Part shown: in pieces, positions 21,403 through 31,597 of the stretch
How positions within the stretch are numbered: position 1 is the stretch's first letter
Layout: every line of letters begins with the position of its first letter
From: Desulfococcaceae bacterium HSG9
Lineage (GTDB): Bacteria; Desulfobacterota; Desulfobacteria; Desulfobacterales; JAUCGF01
Length of the DNA stretch: 38,668 nt
Assembly (NCBI GenBank): GCA_030378005.1
Contig: JAUCGF010000129.1
Span: forward strand, 1-38,668
Direction of reading: 5' to 3'
The notes under the pieces: model-generated
What the model was told of the DNA's origin: nothing
Databases searched by the model: none
The model's input: only the letters and a program-made list of their open reading frames with translations
Translations under genes and position numbers: made by a program

Positions 21403-24312
21403 CTAAGGAAGATTATCCCATAAAAAATCATCGGGAGATTGCGGCCAGCCGCTTTGTCCGTTGATTATAAAACTGCTGGCTTCGCTCCGTTTGAAGTCGC
21501 ACCGCTCTATCAAAAGGGGCGTGTCGGAAAAAGTTTCCGGTAGCATCGTGATGCTGCCGCCCACATCGGCATCCAGCGCATCCACATTGACACGTCCGTC
21601 GATTCCCAATTGAGATGACGCATCGATTCGACTGTCCGCGGAACTGACAAAATAATCGGCATTGATATCGATATTCCCTCCTTTGCCGCCGTATGCGTCA
21701 GCCAAAATGTCGCTATCGTTCAGAATGACAAATTTCGGTTTGGTGATATGAATGTTGCCGCCATCGCCCTTACCGCCGGCCACAGCCGCCGTAACGGAAC
21801 TGTCAATCATATAAAGCCGGTATCCGGGATAAATGGCGATGTCACCGCCATCCGCGTTCAACGCCTGAACCGTCACAGCGCTGTTTTCCATTTCAACGCG
21901 GTCTTCAGCGTGAACCGTGATCGAACCGGCATCTCCCGAAGCCGTGCTTTGCGATGAAACGGATGCGCCGTTATGCACGGTTAATTGTTTTACATCCATC
22001 GTAATATCGCCGCCGCGACCGGCGCATTGGCTTCCGGCTTGAACCGCGCCGCCGTTTTTCAAGGCCAGCCGGTCCGCTTCCAAGCGGATATTGCCGGCAT
22101 CACCTGCCGCGAGAGTGTTGCCGTCGCGTGTGTCATCTCCCAAAGTGTCAGCGAAAATCGCACCCTGCGTATCGACATTCAGAGCGGGTGTACGAATTGT
22201 AATATCCCCGCCCTTACCGGCACTATGCGCGGCCGAATAAATCTGGCTTTTAGCAAGTTTGACGCCTTTGCCGGACAGATTGACAGAATCAGTCGCCGTG
22301 ATGTTAATATCACCGCCGCGCCCCGCTCCGCGTGTGCTGACGGTAACGGTTCCGCCGGCATTGATATCCAGGCGGTCTGTGTTCAAGGTAACATCACCGC
22401 CTTTTCCGCGGCCATAAGTTTGGCCATTGATCATGGCATCTTCAGTAAGCGTCATTATCGGCGTTCGAACTGTGATATGCCCGCCGTCACCGCTCGCCAA
22501 GGTCTGAGCATAAATGCCGTAATACTCGCCGAACCGACCTTCTCCGGCAGTCCCTGAACCCGCTACTGTCAAACTTCGCCGCGCGTCAACCGTGATATTC
22601 CCGCCGCTTCCGGAGCCTCTGGTGCTTGAAGAAACATAGCCGCGGTCGATTTCCATTGTGTCCGCATCAATTGTGATGTTGCCGCCGCGCCCTGAACCAA
22701 GCGTTCCGCCGGTGATTACGCCATCGTCAGAAACGGTCAGCTTTCCGGATGTGTCAATTGAGATGTCACCCGCATCACCGCCGTACCCCGCAGATTGCGA
22801 AATAGCGGACAAGCGCCCGGAATCGGAAATCCGTACCGCATCACGCGCTCTGACAACGATATCACCGCCCGCGCCGCTTCCCTGGCAATCTGTTGTGATC
22901 ACACCGTGATCCGTCACATCCATACGAATTGCTTTTAACTCAATATCACCGCCGCGCCCCTGCTTATAACTTTTGATCTGAATCATACCGCCGTGAGTGA
23001 CACTCAAACGATCCGTCGTGATTTCAACGGAACCGCCCGGCCCCTCTCCGTAGGAAGATGTATCCAGATTGCTCGGAAATGATTGATAGCCTGAAATTGT
23101 CACTCCTTTACGGGCGTTCACCTCAATATCGCCGGCCGCACCGCCGGCATAACTGACAGCTCCGATTGTGGCATCTCCGGTAACACTCAGATACCCGACA
23201 TTCAACTCCACATCACCCCCGCGCCCGCTTCCGACAGTCAGCGTATTGATACGGCTTTGATTTGTCACGGTCAAATTTTCGGTCAATCCGATATCGATTT
23301 CGCCGCCGTTGTTATCGCCTGTAATGCTGACAACCTGCGTGTTCGGGTCAGTGACATGCAGATTTTTACCGCGTATGAATATCCGGCCGGCTCCGTCAGA
23401 TGAATCCGATGTCTTTTCAATGGCCTTATCAGCCTGGCTTGTGATATTCATGCTTTTGCCACGCATGAATATCCGGCCGGCTTCGCCGAATGAATCTGTT
23501 TTCATTTTACCGGCATCATCTGCCAGGCTGTCATCTTCTTCAGGCGTGCCGGTATCGCTTACATCCACTTTGGCGGCATTCGCAATCCGAATATCACCCA
23601 ATCGGGTGAAAGCGGAAATATCCGGGCCGTGATCGGTCATACGCACTTCACCTGCGGAAGCGACCGCTGTGATGTCAATCCGGCCGCTTTTGGCATAGAT
23701 TAGACCGCCGTCTATTTCTATATTTCCGCCTGTCAATGATATGGTTTCATCTCCGGCCGCTCTGATTTTGCCTCGCACATTAATATCCGCAGGCGGCTTT
23801 ATAAATCCGAATGCCTCCGGCGGTGCTGACGTAAACGTGCTTTGTCCGGTATGCGATGCGTCAAATCTTCCGCCATTGCCCAGCCGCAGATAATCGGCCG
23901 TGCTGACATGAAAGGAGCCATCCACATCAATAACAGCATCCGGTCCGATCATCACACCGGATGGATTAAGAAAATACAGATTCGCACCCGGTATTTGTGA
24001 TTGCATCCGGCCATCAATATGGGATGGATTACCGCCGGTCACCCGTGCGATAATGTTGTTCACCGTTTCCGAACCGGTAAACTGCGCGCTTTCATTCCGG
24101 CCGATATTAAACCGTGAAAAACTGTGAAAGAGATTGCCTCCCGCCTGTTTACCTGAATTACTGTCGATCTCATAATTCGGTCCCGCCAATGCACCGGATC
24201 GCCCCACAGTGCCATCTGTGGCAACATCCGCATCCGCGGCGGCCAAACAGAAAAGCAAACTCATTGGCAGCCAGAAAATTCGTAGTAACATTTTAAAATT
24301 CATCATATACAC
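21403..24312 (-). CDS. Two-partner secretion exoprotein (TpsA, filamentous haemagglutinin N-terminal domain)
   Basis: The product has 969 residues. A signal peptide (ending about AAADADV) is followed by the TPS domain to about residue 250: FHSFSRFNIGRNESAQF, NNIIARVTGGNPSHIDGRM and GANLYFLNPSGVMIGPDA. The remainder is a beta-helix of degenerate rungs of the form GGDI-(V/T)-(8-12 residues)-G, for example GSGRGGNITIDADTMEIDRG. It is exported by Sec and then through the TpsB pore encoded 70 bases upstream, and is released or displayed on the surface. No C-terminal anchor is evident. An internal repeat near residues 270-330 (AGRIFMRGK, AGRIFIRGK) shows local expansion. Several Met codons near the start leave it uncertain by 3 residues. 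Confidence 0.92.
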   Translation of the reverse strand: MYMMNFKMLLRIFWLPMSLLFCLAAADADVATDGTVGRSGALAGPNYEIDSNSGKQAGGNLFHSFSRFNIGRNESAQFTGSETVNNIIARVTGGNPSHIDGRMQSQIPGANLYFLNPSGVMIGPDAVIDVDGSFHVSTADYLRLGNGGRFDASHTGQSTFTSAPPEAFGFIKPPADINVRGKIRAAGDETISLTGGNIEIDGGLIYAKSGRIDITAVASAGEVRMTDHGPDISAFTRLGDIRIANAAKVDVSDTGTPEEDDSLADDAGKMKTDSFGEAGRIFMRGKSMNITSQADKAIEKTSDSSDGAGRIFIRGKNLHVTDPNTQVVSITGDNNGGEIDIGLTENLTVTNQSRINTLTVGSGRGGDVELNVGYLSVTGDATIGAVSYAGGAAGDIEVNARKGVTISGYQSFPSNLDTSSYGEGPGGSVEITTDRLSVTHGGMIQIKSYKQGRGGDIELKAIRMDVTDHGVITTDCQGSGAGGDIVVRARDAVRISDSGRLSAISQSAGYGGDAGDISIDTSGKLTVSDDGVITGGTLGSGRGGNITIDADTMEIDRGYVSSSTRGSGSGGNITVDARRSLTVAGSGTAGEGRFGEYYGIYAQTLASGDGGHITVRTPIMTLTEDAMINGQTYGRGKGGDVTLNTDRLDINAGGTVTVSTRGAGRGGDINITATDSVNLSGKGVKLAKSQIYSAAHSAGKGGDITIRTPALNVDTQGAIFADTLGDDTRDGNTLAAGDAGNIRLEADRLALKNGGAVQAGSQCAGRGGDITMDVKQLTVHNGASVSSQSTASGDAGSITVHAEDRVEMENSAVTVQALNADGGDIAIYPGYRLYMIDSSVTAAVAGGKGDGGNIHITKPKFVILNDSDILADAYGGKGGNIDINADYFVSSADSRIDASSQLGIDGRVNVDALDADVGGSITMLPETFSDTPLLIERCDFKRSEASSFIINGQSGWPQSPDDFLWDNLP

Positions 24313-24381
24313 TCTTATGCTTTCTGCGTCTTTGCGCCTCTACGAAAAATATTATTTCGATGATTTATTTCCGGTTCCAAT

Positions 24382-26040
24382 CTAAAAAAATTCACACCGT
24401 ACATCAAAATGAATTCCTTCATCCTGCAAATTCCGGCTGATATTTTCTACCTGCTCAAATCCGTGGCCGTAGTAAATATACGCATGAATCTTACGCGATA
24501 TATCCCATCGCAGGCCAAGTCCCAGACTGTAAATGACATCGGTTTCTGAGTTGGAATTGTCGATGTCTTCACCCCAGCCAATATCAAAAAATGGCGCGAT
24601 GCTCAAAGTTCCGTCATGCTCGCCTTTACTGAGATACGGCAACGGCAGTTGAATCAACGGAGTACGCAATTCGGCCGAACCTGCCACGGCGTTGTCTTTT
24701 ACCAGTTGGTTTTTACGATAGCCGCGCACACCGCCTGTTCCCATACCGCCCATAGAAAATTTTTCCATCGGCAGCAACGGATTTGCGGCTATTTGCATAT
24801 CAGCGCGTAAAATCAATTGGCTGTTCCACCAGGTTTTCATCCGCCTGGCCCATTGAATCTGCCCTGTCCAGACAAAAAATTCGCCATCCGGCCCGGATTC
24901 ATTGATTGTGGCGTCCAAAACGTCAATCCCGATACTGAAAACACTGCGCATAGCCAGCACACTGTCTGTTTGCGGCTGTATCAATTCTTGTGAAAAACGG
25001 AGAACCGTGATATCCGCTTCACCTTTGCGGACTCCCGGCGAAAAAGAAAAACCGCGCCCTAAAAGCGATGTTTCAAGATGCCGTTTTTCCGCGGTCAGCG
25101 ATAGAATCAACTCCCGGTCAGATTTCCGGATAAACGGGCGGCTTATTCCGATGCTATAATCTTCGGAGTCACTTAAAATATCCAGCTCATCAAACGGTTT
25201 CTCCACTACATGGGCGCTGTTGTTTTTATATTTCAAGTTCAGTATCAAATCGCGGGATGTCAGCGGCAAGTCATAATAACCGGAAATTTCACGCAATCCC
25301 TGTGTCAATCCGTACTGGATTCCAAGTGCGTCACCCCATCCGGACAGGTTTAAATCAGCGGCGTGCAGAGTCAGTTGGTTGCCGCCGACACCGGGCGAAC
25401 GGTCATTGTCGGCCTGGGCGTCCAAGCGATAACGGACAGCTTCATCAACCTCTGCATTTAAAACCGCCTCGCCTCGCCGGTTTCCCGGTTTAAGTTCCGC
25501 CTTGATGCTACGGATTAACGGATTTTCGTGCAAAAGGCGAACTTGTTTTTGCAAATTTTTCATATTCAGCGGCGGGCCGGCTCCTGACATGAGCCGTTTT
25601 TTAACGTAACCGGTCGATATATGCTTCAATCCGGTGATATGTATGTCAACCAAACGCCCTTCAATCACTCGAAAAAAAACAACGCCATCGGTGATTGTCT
25701 GTTTCGGAATAATAACCCCGGAATTGATGTAGCCGTTTTTGATATAATGCGAAGTCAATTTATGGCGCAGTTCCGCCAAGTCTGACGACGTTACTTCACC
25801 GTTTATATAAGGAACTGTAAATTCTTGCAACTCGGCATCCGTAAAAACCGTATTGCCGGTGAATTTGAAAGCACGGACAAAAATCAGCGGGGTTGCGGTA
25901 GTATCAGGAGGTGTTTGAGCAGGGGATGAATCCACAGGCGGAAGTACAAATTCATTTGCAGCCATGCAGAACGTTATGTCTCCCCAGATAAGCAAAAGAG
26001 TAAAAACAGTGTATAGGAATAATTTTTTCAGAACAAGCAC
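24382..26040 (-). CDS. TpsB/ShlB-FhaC family outer-membrane transporter
   Basis: The product has 552 residues. After a signal peptide (to about MAANEF) and a Pro-rich segment there are two POTRA domains (FVRAFKFTGNTVFTDAEL; VVFFRVIEGRLVDIHITGLK) and a 16-strand barrel. The conserved loop-6 motif is visible as GGVRGYRKNQLV, and the protein ends in an aromatic residue (VRCEFF), as outer-membrane barrels do. It should secrete the TpsA encoded immediately downstream. The 119-base gap to the divergent CHAT gene probably contains both promoters. Confidence 0.93.
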   Translation of the reverse strand: MLVLKKLFLYTVFTLLLIWGDITFCMAANEFVLPPVDSSPAQTPPDTTATPLIFVRAFKFTGNTVFTDAELQEFTVPYINGEVTSSDLAELRHKLTSHYIKNGYINSGVIIPKQTITDGVVFFRVIEGRLVDIHITGLKHISTGYVKKRLMSGAGPPLNMKNLQKQVRLLHENPLIRSIKAELKPGNRRGEAVLNAEVDEAVRYRLDAQADNDRSPGVGGNQLTLHAADLNLSGWGDALGIQYGLTQGLREISGYYDLPLTSRDLILNLKYKNNSAHVVEKPFDELDILSDSEDYSIGISRPFIRKSDRELILSLTAEKRHLETSLLGRGFSFSPGVRKGEADITVLRFSQELIQPQTDSVLAMRSVFSIGIDVLDATINESGPDGEFFVWTGQIQWARRMKTWWNSQLILRADMQIAANPLLPMEKFSMGGMGTGGVRGYRKNQLVKDNAVAGSAELRTPLIQLPLPYLSKGEHDGTLSIAPFFDIGWGEDIDNSNSETDVIYSLGLGLRWDISRKIHAYIYYGHGFEQVENISRNLQDEGIHFDVRCEFF

Positions 26041-26159
26041 TCCGGCGGATTATCAAGGAAAAAATTTAAAACGTCAATTGCAGTTTTTACTTGCTCTGCC
26101 ATAACGATTCTTTTATGATTTGTTTTTCATATTTTTGAATTCTTTAACCTGAATCACAG

Positions 26160-28373
26160 ATGATAGCAATTAAAATGAAACCCACCCAGACAAAATATTG
26201 CCGCCTGACGGCATTTTTATTGACACTGTTTCTATTTTCCATAAGTTCAGCTGTTATACCCGACAGCCATGCTGAGACAGGCAAAGACACCGCCGCCGCC
26301 CCTATGGTTGAGGCTGTAATGCAACAGGCCCTCAAGGCGTTCAATGACGGCCATTTTGCCGATGCTGTCAAGTGTTGGCAGGACGCAGTTTCGATTTACG
26401 CTTCACACGAAAAAAACAGCGCTTTAGTTGAAGCAATGCACATCCTGAGAGGTGATTTGAACGCCGCCCGCCAGTATTTTGAAACCGGTCTTGAAATCGC
26501 CGCAGAAGAGCCGCTGCCTGAAATCAAAGCCGGCCTTTTTTTAAGTATGGGCAATTTGGCTGTTCTTGAAAACAAACCTGATGACGCTATAAAATATTAC
26601 AACATAAGCAAAAAGCTGGCCGATCAGGCTGGTAATTCCATTTTGGCCGCCAAGACCCGAATCAATATCGCCCGCATTTATTCAAAACGAGAACACAATG
26701 GAGACGCCATCCCCTTATTGGAAAGCGCTTTTAAAAGCCTTCAAAAAGTGCCGCAATCGCATGATAAAGCCTATAATCTGATTGCTGTCGGCCGGCTTTA
26801 CGCCCGAATACATTCAACAGCGTCTGAAGAAACTGAAAATGATCTTCTGCGCCAAGCCTATTTAACGTTTCAAGCCGCTTCCGAAACAGCGGCATCTATC
26901 AAAGACCCGCGTGCCGCATCTTATGCCCTGGGATATATGGGAAATCTCTATGAAACGCAAGAACGTTTTCAAGACGCCTTGCAACTCACCCATCAGGCGA
27001 TTGCGGCGCTTCAAAAAATACGCGCGCCGGAAATCATATTTCGTTGGCAATGGCAGGTCGGACGCCTTTTGGCAGACATGGACGATAATCCAAGAGCTAT
27101 CGCCGCGTATCGCAGAGCGGTCGGCAGCCTGGATGAACTGCGGAATGAATTCACCCGCTCTTTTCGTCAACTGGCCGAACCGATTTATCTTGAATTGACG
27201 GATTTGCTCTTGCAACATAGCGCCGCACTTGACGATGACGAGCCGATTCAAAAAGCCCTTTTGGCTGCCCGCACGATTATGGATCAACTGAAAGTCGCTG
27301 AATTGCAAGATTACTTTCAGGAGTATTGCGTGATTGCGCTGAAAACCAAAGAAACATCTCTGGAAACTGTTTTAAAAAATACCGCCACCGCGGCGGTGTA
27401 TCCGATTCAATTCCCCGAACGTTTGGAATTGTTAGTCAGCTTTCCTGATCGCCTAAAACGTTACACATTATCGGTGAGTGCGGATGAACTCAAAAAAACG
27501 GCAGATTCATTGCGCACCCTCCTTGAACAGCCGGACACCCGTCTATACCGTAAGCCTGCCAGACAATTGTATGATTGGCTGGTGCGTCCTCTTGAAAACG
27601 ATTTGCATCAAAAAGGAATCAAAACCCTTTTATTCGCTCCTGACGGCCCGTTACGCACAATCCCCATGGCCGCGTTGTATGACAGAAAACAGAAACAGTT
27701 TCTGATCCAACAATACGCCGTGGTCACCACACCGGGTCTGACGCTTATCGCGCCGCGCAAACTGCCCCGTGACAATATGCGTATATCGCTTAACGGTCTT
27801 ACCCAAGCGGTGCAGGGTTTTCCGCCATTACCTCATATTGGCCAAGAGATGGACGCCGTTAAAAATTTATATGACAGTGCGGTGTTGAAAGATAAAGCGT
27901 TTACAATTGAAAAATTGGCTCAAACTTATCAAAAATCGCCTTACACGGTGATCCATATCGCTTCCCATGGCAAATTTCACAGCAATCCGGAGAAAACATA
28001 TCTGCTGACCTACGATTCCAAACTCACAATGGATGATCTTCAACGCATTATCGAACAGGGCCGTTTCAGGGAAAAAGCGGTGGAACTGCTCACTTTAAGC
28101 GCCTGTCAGACCGCTGTCGGTGATGAACGTGCCGCCCTGGGATTGGCCGGCGCAGGTGTCAAAGCCGGTGCGCGCACGGTTCTGGCCAGCTTATGGTTTA
28201 TCAACGATGAATCGGCCGCCAAACTTGTAACGACCTTTTACGAGCAATTAAAAGACCGTTCCCTTTCACGCGCTCAGGCACTGCAAAACGCCCAGCTAAA
28301 ACAGCTTAAAGACCGTCGCTTCCGTCATCCTGCTTATTGGGCGGCGTTTTTGTTGATCGGCAATTGGTTATAA
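26160..28373 (+). CDS. Exported TPR-CHAT protein (caspase-like peptidase domain)
   Basis: The product has 737 residues. A signal peptide (LTAFLLTLFLFSISSAVI) precedes TPR-like repeats at about 50-380, for example AGLFLSMGNLAVLENKPDDA and YALGYMGNLYETQERFQDAL. The CHAT domain covers about 470-737 with the catalytic dyad H603 (HIASHGKF) and C649 (LSACQTAVGDERAALGLAGA), ending HPAYWAAFLLIGNW. CHAT proteins are caspase-like cysteine peptidases, shown in other systems to cleave partner proteins. It is encoded divergently from tpsB. Such genes often accompany two-partner secretion loci, so the substrate may be the exoprotein or a signalling partner. That is inferred. Confidence 0.92.
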   Translation: MIAIKMKPTQTKYCRLTAFLLTLFLFSISSAVIPDSHAETGKDTAAAPMVEAVMQQALKAFNDGHFADAVKCWQDAVSIYASHEKNSALVEAMHILRGDLNAARQYFETGLEIAAEEPLPEIKAGLFLSMGNLAVLENKPDDAIKYYNISKKLADQAGNSILAAKTRINIARIYSKREHNGDAIPLLESAFKSLQKVPQSHDKAYNLIAVGRLYARIHSTASEETENDLLRQAYLTFQAASETAASIKDPRAASYALGYMGNLYETQERFQDALQLTHQAIAALQKIRAPEIIFRWQWQVGRLLADMDDNPRAIAAYRRAVGSLDELRNEFTRSFRQLAEPIYLELTDLLLQHSAALDDDEPIQKALLAARTIMDQLKVAELQDYFQEYCVIALKTKETSLETVLKNTATAAVYPIQFPERLELLVSFPDRLKRYTLSVSADELKKTADSLRTLLEQPDTRLYRKPARQLYDWLVRPLENDLHQKGIKTLLFAPDGPLRTIPMAALYDRKQKQFLIQQYAVVTTPGLTLIAPRKLPRDNMRISLNGLTQAVQGFPPLPHIGQEMDAVKNLYDSAVLKDKAFTIEKLAQTYQKSPYTVIHIASHGKFHSNPEKTYLLTYDSKLTMDDLQRIIEQGRFREKAVELLTLSACQTAVGDERAALGLAGAGVKAGARTVLASLWFINDESAAKLVTTFYEQLKDRSLSRAQALQNAQLKQLKDRRFRHPAYWAAFLLIGNWL

Positions 28374-28378
28374 AGTAA

Positions 28379-28583
28379 AAAGCCGTTCCGCCTCTTACTC
28401 TTACTCTTAATCGTAATCGTAATCTTAATCTTAATCGTTTGGGATTACGATTAAGATTACGATTAGAAGTAAGATTACGACTGTTGCAAACGTCCGCTTT
28501 CGTCATCCGCCCATCAATCCACACTAACCGGATTTGCTGAAATACACGACACGGCTGATATTGTTATCCGTTATATCCACAGC
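28379..28583. repeat. Upstream copy of a duplicated segment including the M48 gene's last codons
   Basis: The unit begins AAAGCCGTTCCGCC and contains hexamer-type hairpins built from TAATCG/TAATCT. It ends with a near-identical copy of the last roughly 20 codons of the M48 gene (GAAATACACGACACGGCTGA, later CCACAGC at 28583). It recurs at 28588-28767 with an altered hairpin. The hairpin lies between convergent genes and probably also acts as a bidirectional terminator. Confidence 0.8.
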
Positions 28584-28587
28584 GTGG

Positions 28588-28767
28588 AAAGCCGTTCCGC
28601 CCTTACTCTTACTCTTAATCATAATCGTAATCCCAAACGATTAAGATTATGATTAGGATTATGACTGTTGCAAACGTCCGCTTTCGTCATCCGCCCATCA
28701 ATCCGCACTAACCGGATTTGCTGAAATACACGACACGGCTGATATTGTTATCCGTTATATCCACAGC
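28588..28767. repeat. Downstream copy of the duplicated segment
   Basis: It is offset by 209 bases from the copy at 28379-28583. Flanks are nearly identical, but the hairpin is shorter and its loop reads CCCAAACG where the other copy reads CGTTTGGG, so the centre is inverted. The copy's right part is the true 3' end of the M48 gene. Confidence 0.8.
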
Positions 28768-30531
28768 AAAATTGCGATACACTGACGTTTGCATACCGGA
28801 AACATGTTTGAAAATCCTGTTCGGTTTGCCATACTGAGCTTTTATATCGGAAACGCGGATATTCGGCTTAGGCGGACATGCCATCATTTCGATTTTATCT
28901 TCAATAACAAGCATCACCTTCAGGCCTTCTGAAAACAACTGAATTTCTTCTATGTTTTTTACATCAAGATTATGTGAAGAATATTTTTCAGATAATTTAT
29001 CTGTCAATTCGCTACCTTCAAGTACCAGTTTAATGATGTCAGTATCGCAATTTCCTAAACCCGCAGGCTGTAGATCGATCAGCGGATGTTCAACTTTGGT
29101 TACAGGCCGCTTTTTCATATTATCTATGGCTTTTTGAGCCAGTACCGCATAGACGCCGTCAGGTTTCAGATTGATGAATTGGCGCCAATACGCCTTGGCT
29201 GCATCATTATCTCCCTTTTCTTGCAGCATTCGCGCCAGATTGTAAACCGAGTCAGCAAAATGCGGATGCTCTTTGATAATCCGCTTTAATGCGTTTATCT
29301 CCGAATCGTCCCCGTTTTTATTGCGGGTGCGATTCTTTAAATAATCAGCGACCGCCTGATTGTTTTTAACTTGCGGGTCATTTTCAGCTTCGGGCAGGTT
29401 ATCTTTCATATCTTCAAATACAGCCAGCGCATTTGAATATTTTCCGGCGGCAATCTGCGCAGACGAAAGATTGATGTATGCCGGAAGATAAAAAGGATCG
29501 CCGGCTTTGGCTTCCTTAAAATTATCAACAGCTTGTTTAAGGTTATTTTTGAATTGCATCAGATACCGGCAACCCTCATCATGGCCGCCGCGCACATATT
29601 CTGATGCCCGGGTTTCGGTGTCCAGTATCGTAGGCAATTTGAATCGAAACGCTTTATCACGGCCACATTTTGCCAGATACTCCATAGCGATTTGATAGTA
29701 AGTCAGGCCGATATTGTTATATACTTCCCTTGAAGGAAATTCGGCCAGAAATGACTCAAGAAAAGACGCCGCATACTTATATTTGCCAATCTGGAAAAGG
29801 CGCACACCGGTATTGAAAAGAACGATATGCTCTTTTACTTTTTCCATCTCAATTAAAAGAAAGTCCGCCCGTTGGACAGGGGTGGGATGATTTGTATTCG
29901 TTTGTCCGGTCCACTCTCTGAAGAAATTATTTTCTCGACTGGCAACCACAGCCTGGGGGTCATAACCGGCCATAGAGGCATACAGCAATCCGTATTTGTC
30001 GGCATGAATCTCTTTTTCTTTAAAGGTTTTACTTCCTTCCGCTGTTTTGGCAGGCTGATTTGATATAAGAGCCAGCACCTCTTTTTCAGTTTTACCGCCG
30101 CTGCCAAATTGACGAATCAAATTAAAGGCTTCCTGAGTCCAAAAATCATCATTGGCCAGATGCGCCAATTCATGGCCGATAACAAAAGCCAACCGGGAAT
30201 CCCCGGCCCGTTTATCAACATTATGATAACATCGTTCCAATGCTTTTTGGTTAAGCAGAACAGTACCGTCAGCAAGGCTGGCGGCCCAGGGATCGCTAAC
30301 AGTGCGAATAAGAAGCAATTGCGGTGGCCGCAGAGCGCGTTTGTCCGCAACAGCCAAAACTCGTTCAAATACAGCTTTGGCATCTGCAACAAAGGGGTTA
30401 TCGGCTTCAGTTAATTCGCCATAATGTTTTTCGAACCAATCGTAGCCATGCTTGTCGAATTTGGCGTTGCATGGAGAGATCAAGAGCCATAGAATCGCTG
30501 TGAAATAAAATAGGGATATTGCTTTTTTCAT
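28708..30531 (-). CDS. M48-family metalloprotease with TPR repeats
   Basis: The product has 607 residues. A signal peptide (residues 1-23, ending SPCNA; the Cys may allow lipidation) is followed by a zinc protease domain with HELAH at 120-124 and the third ligand region EIHAD at 174-178. TPR-like repeats run from about 250 to 480 (VYNNIGLTYYQIAMEYLAKC, SVYNLARMLQEKGDNDAAKA). A C-terminal domain follows. The layout matches BepA/YfgC-type envelope quality-control proteases with TPRs. It ends the operon that starts with the sigma factor, so it may help outer-membrane or exoprotein biogenesis in the secretion locus nearby. The 3' end was duplicated downstream. Confidence 0.9.
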   Translation of the reverse strand: MKKAISLFYFTAILWLLISPCNAKFDKHGYDWFEKHYGELTEADNPFVADAKAVFERVLAVADKRALRPPQLLLIRTVSDPWAASLADGTVLLNQKALERCYHNVDKRAGDSRLAFVIGHELAHLANDDFWTQEAFNLIRQFGSGGKTEKEVLALISNQPAKTAEGSKTFKEKEIHADKYGLLYASMAGYDPQAVVASRENNFFREWTGQTNTNHPTPVQRADFLLIEMEKVKEHIVLFNTGVRLFQIGKYKYAASFLESFLAEFPSREVYNNIGLTYYQIAMEYLAKCGRDKAFRFKLPTILDTETRASEYVRGGHDEGCRYLMQFKNNLKQAVDNFKEAKAGDPFYLPAYINLSSAQIAAGKYSNALAVFEDMKDNLPEAENDPQVKNNQAVADYLKNRTRNKNGDDSEINALKRIIKEHPHFADSVYNLARMLQEKGDNDAAKAYWRQFINLKPDGVYAVLAQKAIDNMKKRPVTKVEHPLIDLQPAGLGNCDTDIIKLVLEGSELTDKLSEKYSSHNLDVKNIEEIQLFSEGLKVMLVIEDKIEMMACPPKPNIRVSDIKAQYGKPNRIFKHVSGMQTSVYRNFAVDITDNNISRVVYFSKSG

Positions 30532-30552
30532 GGTTTATCAAAATCCTTTGCT

Positions 30553-31473
30553 TCATAATACGCTTCCAGGACTCATAAAATCAATAAGCGCATCCGCTTC
30601 TTCCGCCAACTGGCGATACTTGCGCCGCCCCTTATTATTTTGTATGATCGCATTTAAGCCGGATTGAATCTTGAGCATCTTTGCAACGATCCATTCTTTA
30701 TCCGTTATAACATCATAAGGTAATTCATTCAAATCTTCGCGGATAAGTTCGACAATCGCTATCTGTCGCTCCCAAAAGTCTTCAGAAACCGGAGCATCAG
30801 ACAGGCACACAGCGCGAAGTGCCAAACACCAGCGTCCCATGCGAAAAAAGATCGCCACAGGCGTATCCGACCATTTATCGGCTTTGAGCCGGCTTTTTCC
30901 ATTCCAGGATGGCGTGAAAAAAGGCGGCATGGCCAAACCGGCCGCCTCTTTATCAAGTTCCTGTTTGCCTTGCCATAAACCGGCGCCGAATGCACGGTAT
31001 GAAGCGGATATGCGCAGAGCGGAGGCGAATCCGAAAGACTGCGAAGGTTGCTCCCACGGGAGAATCAGGCTGTCGGCGGAAGAGGTCATGTTTTGCTCAT
31101 TTATCGTTTTATAGGTGTCAGATAACAGCTTGTCCGCTCCCGACGGCCAATAATTTAAAACGATAAAAACAGCCAAACCGGCCGCAACAGCCAGCGGAAC
31201 ACTGAAAAACGGACGTTTCCAAAATCGAACAGGCGTTTTTTTCTCATCCGCCAATATTTCGGCGGCTGACAGCCATTTTTCATAACAATCCGGACAAGCG
31301 TCCAAATGGTCTAATACGGTGCTGCGTTGTTCAGCGTTCAAACGCTTATCGATAAAGGCCGCCAAAGTCTGATCCGATGGGCAATCACTTTTCAGGGTCG
31401 GTTCAGTGGTGGCCAAAACTGTCAGAACAGCCTTTCTTTCTTCTGAATCGTTCGGATATTCTTTATTTTGCAT
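30553..31473 (-). CDS. Zinc-finger anti-sigma factor-like membrane protein
   Basis: The product has 306 residues. The N-terminal part has the anti-sigma zinc-finger pattern: CPSDQTLAAFIDKRLNAEQR, then H56-x3-C60-x2-C63 in LDHLDACPDCYEKW. One membrane helix follows at about 89-109 (FSVPLAVAAGLAVFIVLNYW), and then a roughly 195-residue periplasmic domain of unknown family, rich in Trp. It probably holds the ECF-like sigma factor of the same operon at the membrane until an envelope signal is received. Two toxin-antitoxin genes separate it from the sigma gene. Confidence 0.82.
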   Translation of the reverse strand: MQNKEYPNDSEERKAVLTVLATTEPTLKSDCPSDQTLAAFIDKRLNAEQRSTVLDHLDACPDCYEKWLSAAEILADEKKTPVRFWKRPFFSVPLAVAAGLAVFIVLNYWPSGADKLLSDTYKTINEQNMTSSADSLILPWEQPSQSFGFASALRISASYRAFGAGLWQGKQELDKEAAGLAMPPFFTPSWNGKSRLKADKWSDTPVAIFFRMGRWCLALRAVCLSDAPVSEDFWERQIAIVELIREDLNELPYDVITDKEWIVAKMLKIQSGLNAIIQNNKGRRKYRQLAEEADALIDFMSPGSVL

Positions 31474-31597
31474 GATTGGCCTGCTTGATTTCGACAGGCA
31501 AGGGAACAGAATTTATAGCGCCACCGGACTTATCAGATTGATAACTTTGAAAATCCGCAACGCTGTCAGCAGCCTGCCTGGTTAATGTGCTATTTTT

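Noticed and set aside
28393..28665. CRISPR-like array of short repeats
   Set aside because: The repeats are hexamers arranged in palindromes without unique spacers of constant length.
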